This document shows positions 37,130 to 49,950 of a stretch of 64,000 bases of DNA, one piece after another; position 1 is the stretch's first letter; each line of letters begins with the position of its first letter. The position numbers were made by a program, and so were the translations under genes. The notes beneath the pieces are model-generated. The model was not told where the DNA came from. It was given only the letters and a program-made list of their open reading frames with translations, and did not search any database. Source of the stretch: Pontederia crassipes (taxonomy: Eukaryota > Streptophyta > Magnoliopsida > Commelinales > Pontederiaceae); the NCBI GenBank assembly GCA_030549335.1, contig CM060183.1:26362552-26426551 (forward strand), given 5' to 3'.

Positions 37130-37738
37130 AAAGAAAAAAAAGGAATCGATCAGTAATGTTTTCATATGTTCCAATGTTGGTGTGACTTAATTTATTAGCT
37201 ATATTGTCAGACTTCATGAACTGTAATCTTACTTCAATTGAATGTTAATTCGTCTATTTACGTCACTGCTGCTTGTCGTTCCAATGTTGTCTTTGCGCAA
37301 TGAGACCATCATCAAGCTTAAACTTGTCCACGGTGAGGTGTGTTAAGCATTTTAATTTGAAGAATTGAAGGATGGCGGATGGCCACTTTTCTGTTTCTTC
37401 CCTGGAGACGAATTCGATATCTGAATTTGGGCTTCCTTGGGCCCAAGATCAAAGTGAACTTACCAGGATATGGCCAGAACGAAGGCTTCTAAAACCTTTT
37501 CCTTTCCAAGAAAAGGAAAAAAATGCATTGTAAATTAATATCTGGTTGGGGTACCGAAACATGCAAAAATACTTTGTTTGAGTTTTCATGGAATTCCGAC
37601 ATGAGAGTATGAATAAAAATTAATTTATTCCCACTAGTTCTTCTAAATTGATATCGCCTAAGCAAGTGTGCATCAAGAACACTAATTGATATGAAATGAT
37701 CGTAAATTTGACAAGAAACCTCGAGTCCTTTTTCTTAA

Positions 37739-38511
37739 GGGTCTGTTTGGCAAACAACTAATGGAGGGATGAGATGGGATGGTGTGGTGAGTGATAGGAT
37801 GAGGTGGTGTGGTGTGTCATTAGAAAGTTCATGTTTGGATAATAAATTATATAAGACGTGGGGTGGGGTAATAAAGATTTTATTTGTATAAAAGTTATTT
37901 TTATCCTTCATTATATATTTAAAGTATTTATAATAGTTAATTAGAGGTGAGCATGAATCGACTGGTCGCCCTCGCCCGCACCGGTTCGAATTTTTCAAAA
38001 TTTTTTCCGACCCGATGGATAATTGAGTCAGGATCGAGTCTCATTTCTTTGACACTCGATCGGATCGGGTATGGACCGAATCCGGGTTTTACGTTCTGAC
38101 CCGATTGAATATATTATATTAATATTAAATTATTTTTAAATAGTATATTTATGTTTATTTTGAATAAAAATTTTATATTTACTAAAAAGTTTTATTTAAT
38201 AAAAAATTATATATAAATATGTATTCATATTAGAAAAAAGATATGTGTGTGTGAGAGAGAGAGGGAGGTAATTTAATTTGGTAAGAAGAGAAATAATTTA
38301 ATTTGGTAATAAAACAAGAAAAGAGGTTAATTTGGTCTAAAATAATCTATCCATCCTCAAATGTGGAATGAAAAATATGGTGTTTGAAGGACTTAGCTAT
38401 TCCACCCCACCCCTCTTAACTTAAATAAAAAATATAATCAAACATGGTGTAACTAATTTCTTTCCTCATATTCCATCCCACCCCTTCATAACCCTCAATC
38501 CAAACAGACCC
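37739..38511. mobile_element. PIF/Harbinger (Tourist-like) MITE, 773 bp
   Basis: Perfect 12-bp terminal inverted repeats GGGTCTGTTTGG, flanked by TAA on both sides (37736-37738, 38512-38514), the standard 3-bp target of this superfamily. The subterminal stretches carry GATGGGATGG-type repeats on the left and their complements on the right. It has no transposase. The middle (37943 on) contains TAGAGGTGAGCATGAATCG, which resembles an hAT end and could be a nested insertion; its other end was not found. Confidence 0.88.
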
Positions 38512-38610
38512 TAAAAGAGGTGACAAGAATATAAAAAAATGAAAAGAAAGGAGAAAAGTTTGGGCATGACCTATTAAATAAATTAGTTGCTACTAAATAT
38601 ATTTAAGGAC

Positions 38611-38990
38611 GAGGTGAGTTAGCAACAACCTGCACCACTATCTCAATAATGAGGTGGTGCAGTAAGTTCTTGATTATGAAATCTCTCATCATCTTCTTCA
38701 TGTTTATGCGTTTCAAATTCAAGTTCTTGTACATCACTATTGATGACTAATGAACACTGGGCGACAAACGATGGTGTTATACAAAGACTAATAGTCGTGC
38801 TTGAAGAAAGAAAAAAAGAGTTATATATTGTAAAACAACCAGACAAATGTGTTATGATGTTTACATAACTAAGATGTGTCATCAATCTTCTCTTCCTGAC
38901 AAACTTCTCCCCATATAAAGCTTTTCCATTGAGCAAACATCTTCTTTCTTCCATTTGTTTCCTGTGAGTGATGGGAAGAATATTATAATG
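38611..38990 (-). pseudogene. F-box gene fragment, copy 1 (N-terminal part)
   Basis: Minus-strand text reading KNLLHHLIIEIVVQVVANS matches the F-box helix in the two copies at 42536-43330 and 44305-45100, and its 5' flank matches theirs (CATTTGTTTCCTGTGAGTGATG). The C-terminal half is absent; the break comes about 100 bp after the MITE. Dead fragment. Confidence 0.6.
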
Positions 38991-38996
38991 TCCCAA

Positions 38997-41529
38997 AATT
39001 TCACTCTCCTGTCACGTAGCAATTGAGCTTAATTGGACCGTGTTATCTACTATAGTCATCTCTATCCATTGGGCTTTTACAGAATCTATAAAGAAATAAC
39101 AAAATAGACTAACCATTAATTATCATTAACTAATCATATAATAGTGTGGAAACTAACATATCTATTATTCCCAAGTGGTCATCCTATTCATTCTATTATA
39201 TCATAGTAGCAACCAAAAGAAAATAAAATAACATAAATTAAACATTTATCTCATGTGCAACTGCATCACTACGGACATCTCTAGCTGTACACATCCCCAT
39301 CCTTGTCGGTTCAATTATCTCTTAAATTCAAACACAGGGAAATAGACTTTTCATGAGTATAAAATACTCGGTACATAAAATAATACAAATGGATAAGAAG
39401 ACTTAATAGAAATAGGCAAACTTTCAGCATGAGAAAATCATGCTATCGATTTGGTTCGATTCTTTCTATTCCTTTCGACACTTTCATCCTTTCGGTTTAG
39501 TTCTTTCTATTCCTTTTGATTATTTCTTCTTTTCTATTCTGTTCTTTTCTATTTTTTCTCTTTTCTGTTCTGCTCTTTTTGTTCTTTCAACTCTTCTTTT
39601 TTTGTTCTTTCAATCATATTCTTTTATGTTCTTTTCACTACATCTTTTACTTTAAATAATTCCTAAAACATCTATATGTGTTGTCCTAATGCGAGCTCGA
39701 CTTCTTTTATTATGGACATTCATGACACTCCATGCATGGTCAAGTGGATCAAATCAAGATCAAAAGTAGAGCAATGAAGGGTCCAATAAAAAGGTGTGGG
39801 GCTTTTATTTACCCACGATAATGATTATGATGGTAGGGTTATTAATACCCACATTCACTTTTTTTATACAATTCGATTCGATGACAATCCATGCCAAGAA
39901 GCCTCATCTTACATCTATTATCTGTTAACTTAATTAACTTCCTTACTCTTCTCTGTTAAGCATTATTAACACAAGGATAAACAATCATTCCACATCATAA
40001 CAATTAAAATCAAAATAACTTTTTCTCTGTTATATGAATCTGGACTGGTTACCATCAAACCCGGGTCAGGTCGTGACCGAACTCGGTCCGCGCTCACCGA
40101 GACTCGGGTCGAGTTCTCGATGTTGTGTTCTTCTCTTCTTCCTAGTAGAATTCGAATTGGTTCCGAAGTAACTCGGGTTGGGTTCGCTGACTTCATCGTC
40201 GTGTAGAGTGACGTTTACCTACTCGGGCCGGGTGTAATCCCAACGCGGGCTGAGTCGTTCAGTCGTCATCGGCTGAAAGGCTGAAATGAGTCACGATAAA
40301 CCTAAGTTCTCCAAATTCGAGTCGGGTTCGAAAAAGGACTTCATCGAGTTTACGATTCTACAACAGAACACGAGGTGGGTTCATGCTGCGCCGGCCGAGT
40401 TCCGACTATCAAAACTCCGGTGGTGTTTTTTGGAGACATTGGCCTATCATAATTTTTAGTACAGTACTTCGTTTGACATAAAAACTATGTGACACTATTC
40501 ATGGAACATAGGAGAACACATCCCAATTCTAACTCATCCATCATCTTAACTATTTCATTAAGAAATATCCAAAAGTGAATCTAAAATCTTAAGTACCTTC
40601 ACTATTTCAAACTACATGAAACTCGAGACTTTGGACGTGATTTTCGGTGAGATTCGACGACGACTAACCACGAGGCCGACGTCTTTGGACAGAGGGTAGA
40701 TTCGAGATTTGATGGCAGGTCGAAACTCCTGCTCACTCACACCGAGCAAAAAGAAAACGTAGCCCAAAGATGAAGGAAAAATTCAAGTAGAGAGGAGAGA
40801 AAGATGTATTGGAGGATTTCCTTTAGAGTCCTATTTATATGGTAGTATCTCCCAAGTGCTAATCTAATTATAACTCATATCCATATTTATTATCTTTAAT
40901 TTATCTTTTTATTTTCCATGATTTTTTGGATTTAAATAATTAATATTATCATCTCTTGATTTTCGAAATTGAAATAATATTTTATTATTATTTTATTTTT
41001 TGAATATTTTTATCCTTAAAACTCCTAATTTCAACCTAATTAGGAGTCCTAATTCAATCCTTAAAAAAATTATTACTAATCCTTTTCTAACTATCTTATC
41101 TTTATTTTCTCTCTTCTAAACATAACTATTTCTAAATTTTGGAATTACATAAATAATTATTATTATTCTTATCTTTTAATTTTTGTAATAAAATAATATT
41201 ATTTTATATTCTAAGTATTTTTTAACATAAAACTCTAATCTCCTTTTATATCCTAAACTTCAAATTAGATTCAAATTAAATTTTGAATCCCTAATCATAT
41301 TATAACCTCAACTCCTAATCTAATTAGGAATCCTATTTTCCTAACTCTTATCTAATAAGACTTCTATTCACATTCAAACTTTTCTTATCTTCTTCTTTTA
41401 TCCATCCTCTAAATATATTTCTAAATCTTTTCAAACTTTATCTTTCTTTAATAAATTCTAAAAATTTGGATTTATTTTAAGTACAATTTTTTTTAATTTG
41501 AAAAAAAAATGATTTGTTACAAATATTCT
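38997..41529. other. Intergenic, no gene seen
   Basis: No protein domain found. 39440-39660 is a pyrimidine-rich, low-complexity stretch. 40060-40420 is richer in GC, with scattered 'ACTCGGGTCGAG' phrases of unknown origin. 40800-41520 is AT-rich with repeated 'CCTAATTAGGA'-like text and may be old LTR-retrotransposon DNA. Confidence 0.4.
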
Positions 41530-43360
41530 AAAGTTTTGTCTTGAGCATTTGTTGTATGTTTTTTTTCTGCCTTTCTATTGAATAATCTCGTGCATGCTTT
41601 AAAGGGGAGTAAAGAAGACAATCATTTAGGTAGGAGATATTACTATTTAAACAGTCGAATGATATCACAAAGTGCATCTACACTAATATATCAAGTAAAA
41701 GAATTGAATGGAGGTACACATACAATATTTATCAAACAATCTGCTACATATTATATGATATTACCTCTCAAGTTTTATCTTGCATATTTTTCTAAAAATA
41801 AAAAATGTAAAAAAAAACAAAAAAAAACAAAAAAAGAAGAAAAACATTATATGATTTTAATACAATAAAAAATACAATACCATCCTTTAATAATACTAAT
41901 TTCACGAAGTGCTAGATGGAAAAAAATAAGAAAATGAAAGTAGCAAGCACTTCTATATAAATTGTCATATTGAATTTGTAAGAAAAACTTGTCATTATGA
42001 AACATAATATTGTCTTACAATTGGATAATTGAAGTTTGAGTTAGACTTGAGATGTGAAGTTGCAATGGTGCAACAAAAGAATTAGGATACATAACTCTTT
42101 TGAGGAGAGGATTCAACTTCTTGAAAGGGAAAATGTAGCACTTCATCAAAAGTCATTTGATTCTGCTATTGGATATTACATAGGAGTTTGAAATTAGGTT
42201 CGAAAGACAGAAAATCTACAATGCTTTGAATGTCTCCGAGCGAGCGTGCTAGTAAATGCTAAAGGCGTCCGCTCCTGTAAGTATGATTGTGTGTATATTA
42301 GTTAGTCGTTATGTTCTTTAATGTTTTCTTCTCATATATGGTGAGCTATTGTTTTGTCATATATTAATACTTGTTTATTTTCATAATTTATATAAGTTTA
42401 TACCTTAGTACAATTCAATCACATATTCTTTTGATTCTTTCATTAATCCACTTGAGTCTAGTTTATACCTTAGTACTCATCATTCAACATGCAACATTGG
42501 CTACAAAACTCTTCTTGCTAAAATCTCACACTCCCTCATGTGCATGTGACATTAGGAGCTACATAAAATCTTTTTATCCACATGTTTTTAGCAGCAATGG
42601 TCAACTTTCTCCGACATCTTTGAAGATACCAACTCGTCAATAAGTGTGAGCTTCCGTCGAGACCATTGAGGTAGTCCATTCCCAATTGACGTAGCTCGAT
42701 GCCATGAATGTGGAAGAACAAAATGTCCAAGGCATACCTTGCGTCATGGTGGCCTCCGTTGGTCGCGTCCGAAAGACAAACGAACCTCTTGTCATCACAA
42801 ACATCATCACCAAAAATGTACTCAACGTTGAGAAAAAATGATGCTTTCAAGTTGCCGACGGAGGTGCATGACTTCATGCTTTCCCCCTTCTCAATCGGCA
42901 CTTGCCTCGCGATAGCCTAGTGAAAGCTCTTGTATGTTCCCCTAATGTTTTGGAGATCACATAAGGGCGAGAGGCCGAGTTAGCAACAACCTACACCAAT
43001 ATCTCAATAATGAGGTGGTACAGCAAGTTCTCGATTGTGGAAGCTTTCGTCATCCTCTTCATGTGCATTTCATATGCAAGTTCTTGCGCATCACTATTTA
43101 TGGCTAGTGAATACTGGGCGACGAATAATTGGACAAATGTGTTACGATATTTACATAAATAATAATAATTGTGCTTGAAGAAAGAAGAAAAAAGAATTAT
43201 AAATTATAAACAATTGGACAAATGTGTTACGATATTTACATAACTAAGATATGTTAGGAAGCTTCTCTTCCTCACAAACTTATCTCCATAGAAAGCTATT
43301 CCTTTGGGCAAGCTTCCTCTTTCTTCTATTTGTTTCTTGTGAGTGATGTGAAGAATGTTT
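41530..43360. repeat. Tandem segmental duplication, unit 1 (~1.83 kb)
   Basis: Starts at 'CTAAAGTTTTGTCTTGAGCAT'. The same order of landmarks ('TTTAAAGGGGAG', 'GAACTTCTATA..GATTG', 'TCTCATATATGGTGAGCTATT', then the F-box remnant) recurs in the next unit. Divergence is substantial, so the duplication is old. Confidence 0.75.
42536..43330 (-). pseudogene. F-box gene (At2g35280-like, Sel1-type C-terminus), copy 2, broken
   Basis: From 43330 down the text includes an F-box-like helix (ENLLYHLIIEILV with a stop soon after). A 121-codon open stretch, 42536-42901, then reads VEYIFGDDVCDDKRFVCLSD, GGHHDARYALDILFFHIHG and LRQLGMDYLNGL. The latter resembles the Sel1-like 'GH..A.Y..G......G.....G...L' part of this F-box family, whose members act as substrate adaptors in SCF ubiquitin ligases. 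Stops and a frame change separate the halves. Family assignment is an inference from weak pattern similarity. Confidence 0.6.
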
Positions 43361-45108
43361 CTAAAGTTTTATTGTGAACATCCATTGCATTTTTTGCTTT
43401 TATATTGCATAATCTATTGCATTATTTAAAGGGGAGATAAAAAAGAGATTCATTTATGAATGAGAGCTTACTATTCAAGCAGTCGAATAACCTCACAAAG
43501 TGCATCTACAGATACACATACAATGTTTATCGGACAAATTGCTGCATATTTTTTAATAAAAAATATATGATATTACTATCCAAATTTTTATCTTGATGTT
43601 TTCTCTAAAAAAATAAGAAAAACATTATATTATTTCAATACAAGAAAAAAATACAAGATCGCCCTTTACTTTTACTAATTTCACGAATTGCTAGATGGAA
43701 AATGATAAGAAAATGAAAGTAGCGAGCACTTCTATAGAGATTGTTATATTGAATTTGTAAAATAAACTTGACATTATGAAATATCATGTTGATAATTGAA
43801 GTTTGAGTTAGACTTGTGATGTGAAGTTGCAATGGTGCAAGAAAATAATTAGGATACATAGAGAGGATTCAACTTCAAGAAAGGGAAAATGTAGCACTTT
43901 GTCAAAAGTCATTTGATTCTGCTATTGGATATTATAGATGAGTCTGAAAAGATTGAAATTAGGATAGAAAGATATAAAATCTACAACACTTTGAATGCCT
44001 TCTAGCGAGCATGCTAGTAAAGTCTAAAAGTGCCCGCTCCTGCAAGTAGGACTATGTGTATATTAGTTAGTCATTATGTTCTTTAATGTTTTCTTCTCAT
44101 ATATGGTGAGCTATTGTTTTGTCATATATTGATACTTGTTTATTTTCATAATTTATAAAAGTTTATACCTTAATATAACCCAATGTCATATTCTCTTGAG
44201 TTCTTTCATCGATCCACTTAAGTCTACAAATATTGATACTCATTATTCCACTTGCAACATTGGCTATAAAACTTTTCCTTCTGAAATCACAATAAGTGTT
44301 TCCCCTATCTGCATGTGACCTTAGAAGCTACACCAAATCTTTTTATCCACATATTTCTAGTAGCAACGGTCAATAAGTGTGAGCTCCCGTCGAGATCATT
44401 GAGGTAGTCCATTCCCAATTGACCTAGCTCGGCGCCATGAATGTTGAAGAACAAGATGTCCAAAATATACCTTGTGGCATGGTGGCCTCCATTGGCTGCG
44501 TCTGAAAGACAAACAAACCCATTGTCATAACAAGCATCATTACAAAAAATGTACTCGACGTTGAGCAAAAATTATGTTTCCAAGTTTGCGATGGAGACGC
44601 ATGACTTGAGCATGTCGAGGAAATGCTCTTTTGTTCCACCACCTCATGCTTTCCTCCTTCTCAACCGTCACCCGTCTCGTGATTGCACGTGCCATGGAAG
44701 CATAGCAAAAGTTCTTGTATGTGTCCCTAATATTTTGGAGATCGCATAAGGACGAAGCCAAGTTAGCAACAATCTGCACCACTATCTCGATGATGAGGTG
44801 GTGCGGCAAGTTCTCAATTGTGGAAGCTCTTGTCATTCTATTCACGTTTATGAGTTTCATATTCAAGCTCTTGTGCATCACTATTTATGTCTAGTGAACG
44901 ATGGTATTACACAAAGAATAGTAATTATGCTTGAAGCAAGAAAAAAAGAGATATAGATTGTAAAATAATTGGATAAATGTGTTACAATATTTACATATGT
45001 ATTAGAAATCTTCTCTTCCTAGCAAACTTCTCTCCATATAAAGTTTTTCCTTTGGGCAAGCTTCCGCTTTCTTTCATTTGTTTCTTGTGAGTGATGGGAA
45101 GAATGTTT
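43361..45108. repeat. Tandem segmental duplication, unit 2 (~1.75 kb)
   Basis: Starts at 'CTAAAGTTTTATTGTGAACAT' and ends where a partial third unit begins with 'CTAGAGTTTTATCGTGAGCAT' (45109 to about 45400). Each complete unit contains one minus-strand F-box remnant at its right end. Confidence 0.75.
44305..45100 (-). pseudogene. F-box gene (At2g35280-like), copy 3, frameshifted
   Basis: The best preserved copy. A frame running down from 44881 reads ENLPHHLIIEIVVQIVANLA (F-box) then CDLQNIRDTYKNFCYASMAR and ends at 44540. The C-terminal text VEYIFCNDACYDNGFVCLSD... GGHHATRYILDILFFNIHG ... MDYLNDL continues in another frame to 44305. One frameshift therefore divides it. A few bases are also missing relative to copy 2 near 44365. 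No intact partner remains in the window. Confidence 0.65.
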
Positions 45109-45400
45109 CTAGAGTTTTATCGTGAGCATCTGTTGCATGTTTCTTTTGCCTTTGTATAGCATAATCTCTTGTATTCTTTAAAGGGGATATAAAGAAGAGA
45201 TTCTTTTATGAAGGAGAGCTTACTATTCAAGCAGTTGAATAACCTCATAAAGTGCATCTACATTAATATATCAAGTACGACAAATACACGTACAATGTTT
45301 ATCGAACAATTTGTTGCATATTTTTTTAATAAGAAAAAAGTATGATATTACTACCCAAGTTTTATATTGTATGTTTTCTCTAAAAAACAAAAAAAAAACA

Positions 45401-48400
45401 AGATCGTCCTTTTATTGGTTTCGTTGAAAAAGAAAGAAAAAAATGTAAAAATTTGTGAACTCAATGTTGTCATTTGAGATGATATTGGTGGAATTGAATA
45501 CATATTCTCTAATGAAGAATTGCTCATTGGCACATACCTTATAAAAAATATACTTCGTAAAGATGGACTGATAGTTTTATTCTTTAAAGATGATAATAAA
45601 ATTTTAAACTTCCTTTCATCCTACTTTGAGTATATTATGATAAAAAATATGTCTATTAGATTTTATGATAATTTTCAATTATAATATTTACATCGATAAT
45701 TTGATGATTTTTTAGGACGACGAAAAGTTGGCGTAGGAGGTAAAGAAGTTTGTGTGCTCATAACAATTGGGAGCTATTCCAATTGACTTATTATGACCAC
45801 TGACTTATTATGGCGTTTGTGCGCAGATGTCTATTTTGTCTACATATTTTGAACCTTCATAATTTGATTAATCTTCTTGTTAATGAGGGTATTTTTAATT
45901 ATTTACGTCATTATAATTTACATTTTCTACTTCATTAATTATTTTATCATTGATTACATTGAGCATTGTGGCCACATTATTGATGATAATAATTTAAACA
46001 CTAAAATAGTTAATTGGTTTAAATCAATTTTTTAAAAAAACTAACAATTATAATTCCAATACTTTTTTGTTCTGTAGGATAGTGGATGTGATGAAAAAAT
46101 ATTGACCGTCTTATTTTTTCCAGATTATTGACCTTGTGCAAATGGATTACAAGTTAATCACTTTTACTTTAAACTTGATTTTTTTTAGTATATAAAAAGA
46201 AGAATTGTGATCCTAATCAAATGTCTTTGGGTTGGCTTTGATGCTTCCTAAAGTTGTGCATGGATCTTCCAGTGGAAAATAGTAGATCATGATGTAAAAT
46301 TAACATAACTATTGTTAGAGAAGAAAGTACGGCCCACATGATAAGTCCAAGTGATAAATTCTTCATTTTTTCCTCAAATATCGAAATAATATATATTATC
46401 AAATATGACAAGTTTCAAACTATTTTGTTTCATATATTCATATTATGCAATGCCCTTTTTCCTGTGCATAACTCCTATAGTGCATCCTAAGCAGGATATT
46501 ACATTACTTATATAAGCAATTTCATGTCACAAAAGAAAACATGCATGTATGTTATATCATGTGATTTACATGTCAGTCATTAGTATCATCATCACGTATT
46601 AATATCATGACATGAAAATGACATGTAATCATCATTATATAGCAATAGCAGTCATCAGTCAAGCATATTAATATGCACATTAAGTGACTAACACTTATCA
46701 TCATGTTGCCTCAGTAAACCTTCTTGGGATTTCTTTATAACTCGTTGGACTTCACTTCCGTGGGCGTTAGTACTTTTAGTTTAGCTAGTAAAATAACATC
46801 TTAATAGTAATTGAAGAATTATGTCGTTGCTCTCATAGTAGGCTAGTTAGACATCAGAGTTAACGCTCCCATCACTTGAAGGCGACTAGAAATATACATA
46901 CTATAAAATACAACTATCCCTTAAGAAAATACTTATTCCAAAGTGCAGGGCACAATTATTTTTCGAATGAAATACTTACGCACAAGGAGAAGAACACAAT
47001 TATTTCCTGACATTGAGTTGATGGATGACAAGTAACATTATTTGTGTTCATTAAGTTTGCAATCATCAAACAATATTGTTGTGCATGCATTTCGTATATT
47101 TATGTTCATATACAATCATCAAGCATCATTATACAAGAAAATGAGTTTAAAGTAGTACAAGGAGACCTAGCAAAGTTTGGCACAAAATGCATCTATAAAG
47201 ACTAAATATGGCTAGGTCATATTTTTGCCTTCCCTTCAAGTCATATTTCGCTCGCACTAAAAGATATGGTAGGTCATATTTGTGCCTTCCAAGTTCCAAC
47301 CCATATTTAAATTCTTCATATCATATTTGGCTTGCACCAAATAATGTGAGTCGATCGTATTTATGCTTTAGGTTGTATTAACACCATTTAGGTTGTATTT
47401 GGCTCGCATTTTTCATATTTTTGGATGAAACTTTGGAGAATATTATACAAAGCATTCTAAAGATTTTAGGCCTAATTTATAGACAAATAGACATAAAAAG
47501 CATATTAAAAATATACAAAATCATTCATTATTTAAGATCTAAAATTCACCTCCAAACATTTAAGAACATGAACTTACAACATAAAACCCTAGCATATGAA
47601 TCTAAGCATAGTAATTCAAGAACATGAATAACACATGAAACCTTTCAAGCATAATATAGTCCTCATTGGATCTCTCAATTCAAATATACAAACATTGAGA
47701 GGGAAGAGAAGGATTGTATCCTTTTTACATATCTTTCAATCCTAGTTTGCTCTTCTCCTCTTTCCTTCTCTTCTTCCTCCTTGTGCTCCATATTGATCCT
47801 CTTCCAACTCTAGCCGTGAGGTGCACCTATCAGGAAAAGAATTTATAGGAAGATATTTGAGCTTTAAACTAAGATATTTCAAAATCATTTCTCTCGTTTT
47901 TTTTCAAATTGTGGCCCACTATTATCCTTTTCTGCTTTAACTTTTAAAATGTTTCTATCTTTGAAAATTCTTCTCTCATTCTCGTAGAAGTTACAAATTA
48001 TGAATAAAAAATTATAGAGGAGAAGAAAAAAATACTAAAATGATGAGTATTAGTATTTTATTTTGTCAAATTTCATTAGTATTTTTCAACTCTTTATTAT
48101 TTTTTGGATACAGTTAATAATTTTTGACAAAAGCATAAATCAACACTTTTAACATTTATTTTAATTACCCCTAGAGTTTTGTAAGCAACACTGCTAAATA
48201 AATTACAAAAAAATGAAAGATATTTAAAACCGAGGGCACTCAATATGATAAGTTGATTGACCTATTTTATATGTTATTATTCATCAAAATTATATTTATG
48301 TAATAAGTCGGTCTACTTATCATATAAGCATATATAATCTTTTTTTCTCTTGAAAAATATGTTGATTTCATGATTTTTTCTTGGGGGATATTTTCTCTCT

Positions 48401-49311
48401 TGCAATTCTCAATTTTCTACTTAATGAAATATTTTCATTTTAAAAAATAGGTTGATTTTAGAAAAAAAAATAGAAAGCTCGGATCTACCGAACTCTTTAA
48501 CTACATTTAATGTTTAACTGTTTAAAATGACGTAATTTATGAAAATTAATTAGAAGAAATTAATTTGCATTCGTTTTTGTGAAAATCAATAAAATTGGCA
48601 TTTTTTTTATAAAACTGAAAAGAAACTCTGATGATTTTTTTCCACACCTGGAAGTTCCACCAGCCAGGCACCTGAGAGCAGAGTGAGAGGGTTTTAAGTT
48701 TTAAATATTCATCGTTCACACGTGATGCCTGTGTTTATGTTCACAACAACCAGGTTGTTTGATGGGTCATGCTGCATCTATTATAGACCATTAGATTTTA
48801 ATCCCATGGTGCCATTCCATTGTTACTCTGACGGTGATATAAAAGACAAATCCAAACTCATAATTTTGAAAAAAAAAAAAAGACCACTCACGCACGCACG
48901 TCCGATTCCTATTGAGAGATCATCACCAATAAAATTCATAAATCACAAAAAAATTACTTATTAACGAAAGGATGGTTGTCTTCAGCTCATGATAAAAATA
49001 GCCACTCAGCTATGTTTAAAATTCTTGTTATATATTACTTTGAATTTTATTATTAAGAACAAAGTTGTCAAGATTTTAATGTGTTATAATTTATCTTACA
49101 ATTTTGAATTAAATCTCGTTCCATCTTAATAAAATATTAAGAACCATCATTACTCTTCTTCTACAATGTTAATTAGGATCTCAAAATTTTGGCATGGAAG
49201 TAAGCAACACAAAACACATCTAATTACTAATTGGGACTACATTTTTTTTCTTCCTTCTCTAATCTCTACTCTACAAAAATACTTGTAGAAAAGATACTAA
49301 ATAAAAGTAAA
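45401..49311. other. Intergenic, no gene seen
   Basis: Long AT-rich stretch without coding domains. Around 46490-47880 the minus strand has features of an old LTR retrotransposon ('TGTAATATCCTGCTTAGG' at about 46508, repeated 'AATATGAGCC'-like phrases at 47220-47400, and a leader-like A/G-rich segment at 47700-47830), but no terminal repeats or domains could be paired. Confidence 0.4.
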
Positions 49312-49863
49312 TTAATAAGGCTTCTCGCCTTGCACATTGCCGTGGGGGTTGTAGAGGCAAATGGTGAGCGTCGGCCCTTCCTTCCCGCACGCCGCCTGCG
49401 CGCATCCGACCTCCGCCGTCTTCCGCCACACCACCTGCGTGTACACCCCGCACTCGTGCCCCGCCGCGCACGCGCCGCTCGTGTAGTTGTAGTACGCCCC
49501 CTCCCCCACCCACGTCCGCACCGCGTCGCCGGGGCTCAGCGCGTAGCTCGCCCACGCCTGGTTCGCCCCGTACTGGCTCGCCGACAGGTCCGCGAACCCG
49601 CACCTGCTGCTGCGGTTCCTCTGCCCGTCCGCCAGCCGCGCCGCGTCGCCGGTCAGCTGGGGGCTCCATCGGAGGGCGCCCACGCCCACGGCCGCGCGCG
49701 CCTGGTTGTGGACGGAGAGGTACGCGTCGGACGCGTTGCCGCCGCCTGCCGCGGGGGCGACGACCGGTCCGGATCGGGCTTGGATCGTGTTGCTGCATGA
49801 CAACAAGATGGTCAGTACAAGTACCAACAGAGATGAGGAAGCACGAAGGAACTCTGAAGCCAT
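49312..49863 (-). CDS. STS14-like secreted CAP-domain protein (PR-1 superfamily)
   Basis: Single exon, 183 residues, very GC-rich. Residues 1-29 form a signal peptide (hydrophobic LLVLVLTILL, cleavage after IQA). The CAP domain runs ~46-183. It has HNQARAAVGVGALRW (51-65), six cysteines (88, 132, 138, 154, 159, 169) for the usual three disulfides, YTQVVWRK (141-148) and the end VQGEKPY. It differs from classical PR-1: the first CAP glutamate region is YGANQ instead of YGENL, and the second metal-ligand His is Val140 (CGVYTQ instead of CGHYTQ). Those replacements, plus LTICLYNPHGN and GEKPY, match the STS14 subfamily first found in pistils. The product is likely apoplastic; molecular role unknown. 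The ATG at 49863 is preferred to an upstream in-frame ATG at 49914, which would bury the signal peptide. Confidence 0.92.
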   Translation of the reverse strand: MASEFLRASSSLLVLVLTILLSCSNTIQARSGPVVAPAAGGGNASDAYLSVHNQARAAVGVGALRWSPQLTGDAARLADGQRNRSSRCGFADLSASQYGANQAWASYALSPGDAVRTWVGEGAYYNYTSGACAAGHECGVYTQVVWRKTAEVGCAQAACGKEGPTLTICLYNPHGNVQGEKPY

Positions 49864-49943
49864 GGCTCCTTCTCGCTCTCTCAGAAGCCCCCACAAGAAA
49901 GAAAATATGATCACTTTCTTACAAGGGGTGATGAGATGGTGGC

Positions 49944-49950
49944 ATTTAAA
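49944..49950 (-). promoter_or_regulatory. TATA-like box of the STS14-like gene
   Basis: TTTAAAT on the minus strand, about 80 bp upstream of the ATG, the usual spacing for a short 5' leader. Confidence 0.45.

Noticed and set aside
37943-38100. hAT-like end TAGAGGTGAGCATG inside the Tourist MITE.
   Set aside because: The matching second end is missing, so a nested insertion cannot be shown.
46490-47880. LTR-retrotransposon-like text on the minus strand.
   Set aside because: No paired LTRs, primer site or protein domain could be identified, so it was only mentioned in the intergenic entry.
49231-49894. Long GC-rich frames overlapping the STS14-like gene on the other strand and in another frame.
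   Set aside because: Arg/Ala/Pro-rich shadows of a GC-rich coding region; the CAP motifs are only in the chosen frame.
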